A stretch of DNA of 64,000 bases from an uncultured Bacteroidales bacterium. GTDB lineage: Bacteria; Bacteroidota; Bacteroidia; Bacteroidales; Paludibacteraceae. The stretch is taken from positions 62,001 to 126,000 of the forward strand of contig CAMKPZ010000005.1 of assembly GCA_946414805.1 (NCBI GenBank), given 5' to 3'. Under the pieces are notes generated by a model. It ran no database searches. It saw nothing but the letters and a program-made list of their open reading frames with translations, and was not told the origin of the DNA. Of this stretch, positions 61,899 through 64,000 are shown in pieces. Position numbers and translations under genes: made by a program. Each line of letters begins with the position of its first letter. Within the stretch, counting starts at the first letter, position 1.

Positions 61899-63124
61899 TG
61901 GCGCAATCGCTGGACGATCAAATCAACACCATAGAACGTGCTTTGGGCGAAAGCATGATCGAGCACGCCATGGTGATTGTGCGTTCCTGGCTCAATGAGT
62001 TAGGGGAGAATAATCCGTACGAGGAGGCCTTCAACTCGATTGAGAATCAATATAACAGCCTGTTCTCCAAGTGGCTGAATACCGATGATCCGCAAGCGGC
62101 GGAGGAACTGACGATGATCACAGGAGACGCCTATCAACTGGTGGATGCCGTCTATGCCGCTGTTCGTCTTCATCGCGGGTTGTCCCCTGACATGCATAGT
62201 TTCAATGCCGATTCGCCGCAGTCGGTGATGAATTATTTCGCCAATAATGTGCAGCTCCGCCCGGAGGATCTGGAGTGGTTACATGATATAATGGCGGATG
62301 AGAGTAAGGTAAGCACTACCTTGCTGGCGGCGAACGCTCTGACCCGTAATCTGCGTAGCTGTTTTAATACAGACGCGATGCTGGCGCTTATTGACGGTAT
62401 GAATGCCGAGAGTGAGATGGTGGCGGATCAGTGCATGGCGAATGTCTTCACGTTGCTCATTCATTATGATGTGCGCATCGATTTCTTCCCGCAGATCCAG
62501 AATGCCTTTGCGAACGCGATTGCAGAGATGGGGGATGGCGGAGATCATGCGTTTGAGGTGCTCTGCGCCCTCACGCGTTCTGTGCCTGCGCCAGGGAAGA
62601 AAGAGAATGCTTCCGTTGACGAGGCAATGAACCAACTGCCGGAGGCATTGAGCGAGTTCCTGGAGAAAATGGGGTTGAAGGAAGAAATGCGGTCGATCAT
62701 GGCTTGGGTGCCTAAATCCGAACAGGATTATATGTCCGGCTTGATCCGGATTCTCCCGCAAACATGGTTGTATGAGGTACTCGTTACAGGCGACACAGGG
62801 CGCGAGGATACCATGACCCGTATCTATCTGCAGATGGGAAACAGGGATCTTATGTGGTCGCATCCGGATGCTGCCGAACTTTTCTTTGTGGACCGCTTGC
62901 GCCAGGGATCGAATGATCCGAAGGATCTGATCAGCTACGGTCACTGTCTCTTGCTGCGGGGCGACCGAATGATGGCGTTTGAGAACTATCGTATGGCGCG
63001 CCAGTTATGCGGATCCGTCAAGAATTTCTTCAATATCTTCCGTCCGGATCGCCACCAGCTCATGGAGAACGGCGTTCCTGTGGAATATATCTACCTCATC
63101 GAGGACCAACTTATCAAGCCGTAA
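61898..63124 (+). CDS. Uncharacterised all-helical protein
   Basis: A 408-residue acidic protein without signal peptide or membrane span, predicted mostly helical (for example NTIERALGESMIEHAMVIV and a C-terminal TPR-like LISYGHCLLLRGDRMMAFEN). I do not recognise the family. The one-base overlap with the GT2 gene suggests coupled translation and perhaps a shared pathway. Confidence 0.75.
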   Translation: MAQSLDDQINTIERALGESMIEHAMVIVRSWLNELGENNPYEEAFNSIENQYNSLFSKWLNTDDPQAAEELTMITGDAYQLVDAVYAAVRLHRGLSPDMHSFNADSPQSVMNYFANNVQLRPEDLEWLHDIMADESKVSTTLLAANALTRNLRSCFNTDAMLALIDGMNAESEMVADQCMANVFTLLIHYDVRIDFFPQIQNAFANAIAEMGDGGDHAFEVLCALTRSVPAPGKKENASVDEAMNQLPEALSEFLEKMGLKEEMRSIMAWVPKSEQDYMSGLIRILPQTWLYEVLVTGDTGREDTMTRIYLQMGNRDLMWSHPDAAELFFVDRLRQGSNDPKDLISYGHCLLLRGDRMMAFENYRMARQLCGSVKNFFNIFRPDRHQLMENGVPVEYIYLIEDQLIKP

Positions 63125-63125
63125 T

Positions 63126-63169
63126 TAAGTCGAGGTTAAGTCGAGGTCAAGTCGAGGTCAAGTCGTGGT
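63126..63169. repeat. Eleven-base tandem array, spacer
   Basis: TAAGTCGAGGT, TAAGTCGAGGT, CAAGTCGAGGT, CAAGTCGTGGT. The same family stands at 49915-49958. It fills nearly the whole gap between two convergent genes, where a terminator would be expected. Confidence 0.92.
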
Positions 63170-63175
63170 CTCATT

Positions 63176-64000
63176 TCAGAAAGCGACGCCCAGTCCGGCA
63201 TCTATAAACTCTGCGCGTACGCCGTGGGTCTTCAGCCCTAACTGCACGAACATATGATCCAGCACGTGGTATTTGAGCACGAACTGCATGTAACACCACC
63301 CGTCTTCGTAATTGCTGGCCTTCGAGAAATCATAGGAGTAGAAAACACCTCTGTTGAGAGCGGTACCGGCTTCCGCAGCCGCTTTTGCTTCGTCGTAGGG
63401 CTCTAAATTCTTGATAGGGTCAAAGACATAAAATCCCACATGAATACCGGCAGTGAGACGGCCGATGATGAACTCCGGCTGGATGCTTACGCCCACGCGG
63501 AAACAGTTCTCGATCTTGCTCTGCGCCAGATACGTCTTCCCGAAATAGGTTACGGGCGCATCAGGATTCGCTGCTGCGAAATCACGGCTCACCGCGGAGT
63601 AATAACCGTCGTAGAACCCGTCCACTCCGGCGCCGATGCGGAAGATAGAGACGGGAACCCAGTATGCTGCCGCTTTGAAAGACGCTACGCCGTAGAAACG
63701 CTGCCCGTTTTGGTTATCGGCATAATAGTTCTGCTTCGCGCCGCCCGTGGCGCTGATCTCTACTGCCCAGGGTTTGTCTACGCCGTCATACAGTTTACGC
63801 GGTACATCGGGTTCAGGGGTTTTGTATTCTCCTTGTGTATCAGGATGGTATCGCAGCCCCAACTCGCCTCCGAACATGTTATAGCCGGCGTTCGGGTGCA
63901 TGAACGAACCGTTGCTGATATGGCGCCATCCGCCGCTCATCGTGATCTCCCAGCCTTGCGCGATCGGGAAATCCATGTATAGTTCTAATGCCAGATAGGC
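63176..64000 (-). CDS. PagL-like outer-membrane protein (lipid A 3-O-deacylase family), partial
   Basis: The C-terminal 275 residues of a beta-barrel protein; the frame is open to the window edge, so the start is missing. GWRHISNGSFMHPNAGYN contains the His and Ser of the PagL-type active site, with the Asn pattern seen in acyloxyacyl hydrolase and PagL proteins. Amphipathic strands follow, to a C-terminal Phe (DAGLGVAF). It may remove an acyl chain from lipid A. Bacteroidetes relatives are often much larger than Pseudomonas PagL, so activity is a prediction. Confidence 0.72.
   Translation of the reverse strand, partial: AYLALELYMDFPIAQGWEITMSGGWRHISNGSFMHPNAGYNMFGGELGLRYHPDTQGEYKTPEPDVPRKLYDGVDKPWAVEISATGGAKQNYYADNQNGQRFYGVASFKAAAYWVPVSIFRIGAGVDGFYDGYYSAVSRDFAAANPDAPVTYFGKTYLAQSKIENCFRVGVSIQPEFIIGRLTAGIHVGFYVFDPIKNLEPYDEAKAAAEAGTALNRGVFYSYDFSKASNYEDGWCYMQFVLKYHVLDHMFVQLGLKTHGVRAEFIDAGLGVAF

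Noticed and set aside
1..64000. tRNA, rRNA or transposase genes
   Set aside because: I looked for T-arm-like words, ribosomal RNA sequence and transposase motifs and found none I could support.

Overview
The window is a chromosomal stretch from a member of the Bacteroidota, most likely Bacteroidales. Support comes from a SusC/SusD pair with surface lipoproteins, a reverse-type rubrerythrin, DUF4296 next to lspA, and a Bacteroidetes-type UvrA. Thirteen promoters also share one lineage layout: a -33 box ending in TTG(C), about 20 bases often with an A-tract, and a TAnnTTTG -7 box. There are no Shine-Dalgarno sites to speak of, and I found no rRNA, tRNA, CRISPR array or insertion-sequence transposase. 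Genus cannot be set from the sequence alone.

Layout. (1) 1-3149, plus strand: the tail of an unknown gene, an MsbA-like exporter and mnmA. (2) 3159-24370, minus strand: rubrerythrin with its own promoter, then a 20-kb run of tightly packed genes read from recQ downward. These are recQ, rimO, a small HU protein, an HU-transmembrane-LysM fusion, uvrA, a CapD-like dehydratase, a WecA-like transferase, an ABC-F factor, a polysaccharide-deacetylase-like protein, a GT4, a secreted nuclease-like protein, a GT2, a PL9-like secreted lyase and a BspA-like leucine-rich repeat protein. The only good promoter I see for that run lies at 24938-24969, in front of a long repeat-rich leader. (3) 25520-35663, plus strand: an alpha-glucan utilisation locus with MFS transporter, SusC, SusD, glycan-binding lipoprotein and pullulanase. 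(4) 35772-40408, minus strand: galK, galM and a GH2 beta-galactosidase, a galactoside operon. (5) 40606-45587, plus strand: two membrane proteins, a sugar-phosphate transferase, a nucleotidyltransferase-like protein and holA. (6) 45611-48109, minus strand: metK, lspA and a DUF4296 lipoprotein behind a SAM-II-like riboswitch with a terminator hairpin. (7) 48300-49849: an AT-rich island with a MunI-type restriction-modification pair and a large interrupted palindrome between the two genes. (8) 50246-57298, plus strand: acyl-CoA ligase, coaX, an outer-membrane protein, a TPR protein, lptC and fabG. (9) 57371-60774, minus strand: two GH13 lipoproteins. (10) 60915-63124: a GT2 with membrane anchor and an unknown helical protein. 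(11) 63176-64000: a PagL-like outer-membrane protein running off the window.

How it fits together. The Sus-type locus would bind and import starch-like glucans. Pullulanase and the two GH13 lipoproteins would cut them, and the MFS protein would take oligosaccharides across the inner membrane. The galK operon handles beta-galactosides. The minus-strand run mixes DNA maintenance genes with glycan assembly genes and secreted proteins.

Most unusual features: a protein predicted to link DNA (HU domain) to peptidoglycan (LysM) across the inner membrane; families of degenerate short-period tandem arrays (periods 7, 9 and 11) found both in spacers and inside coding regions; the riboswitch in front of metK; and the restriction-modification island with its palindrome.
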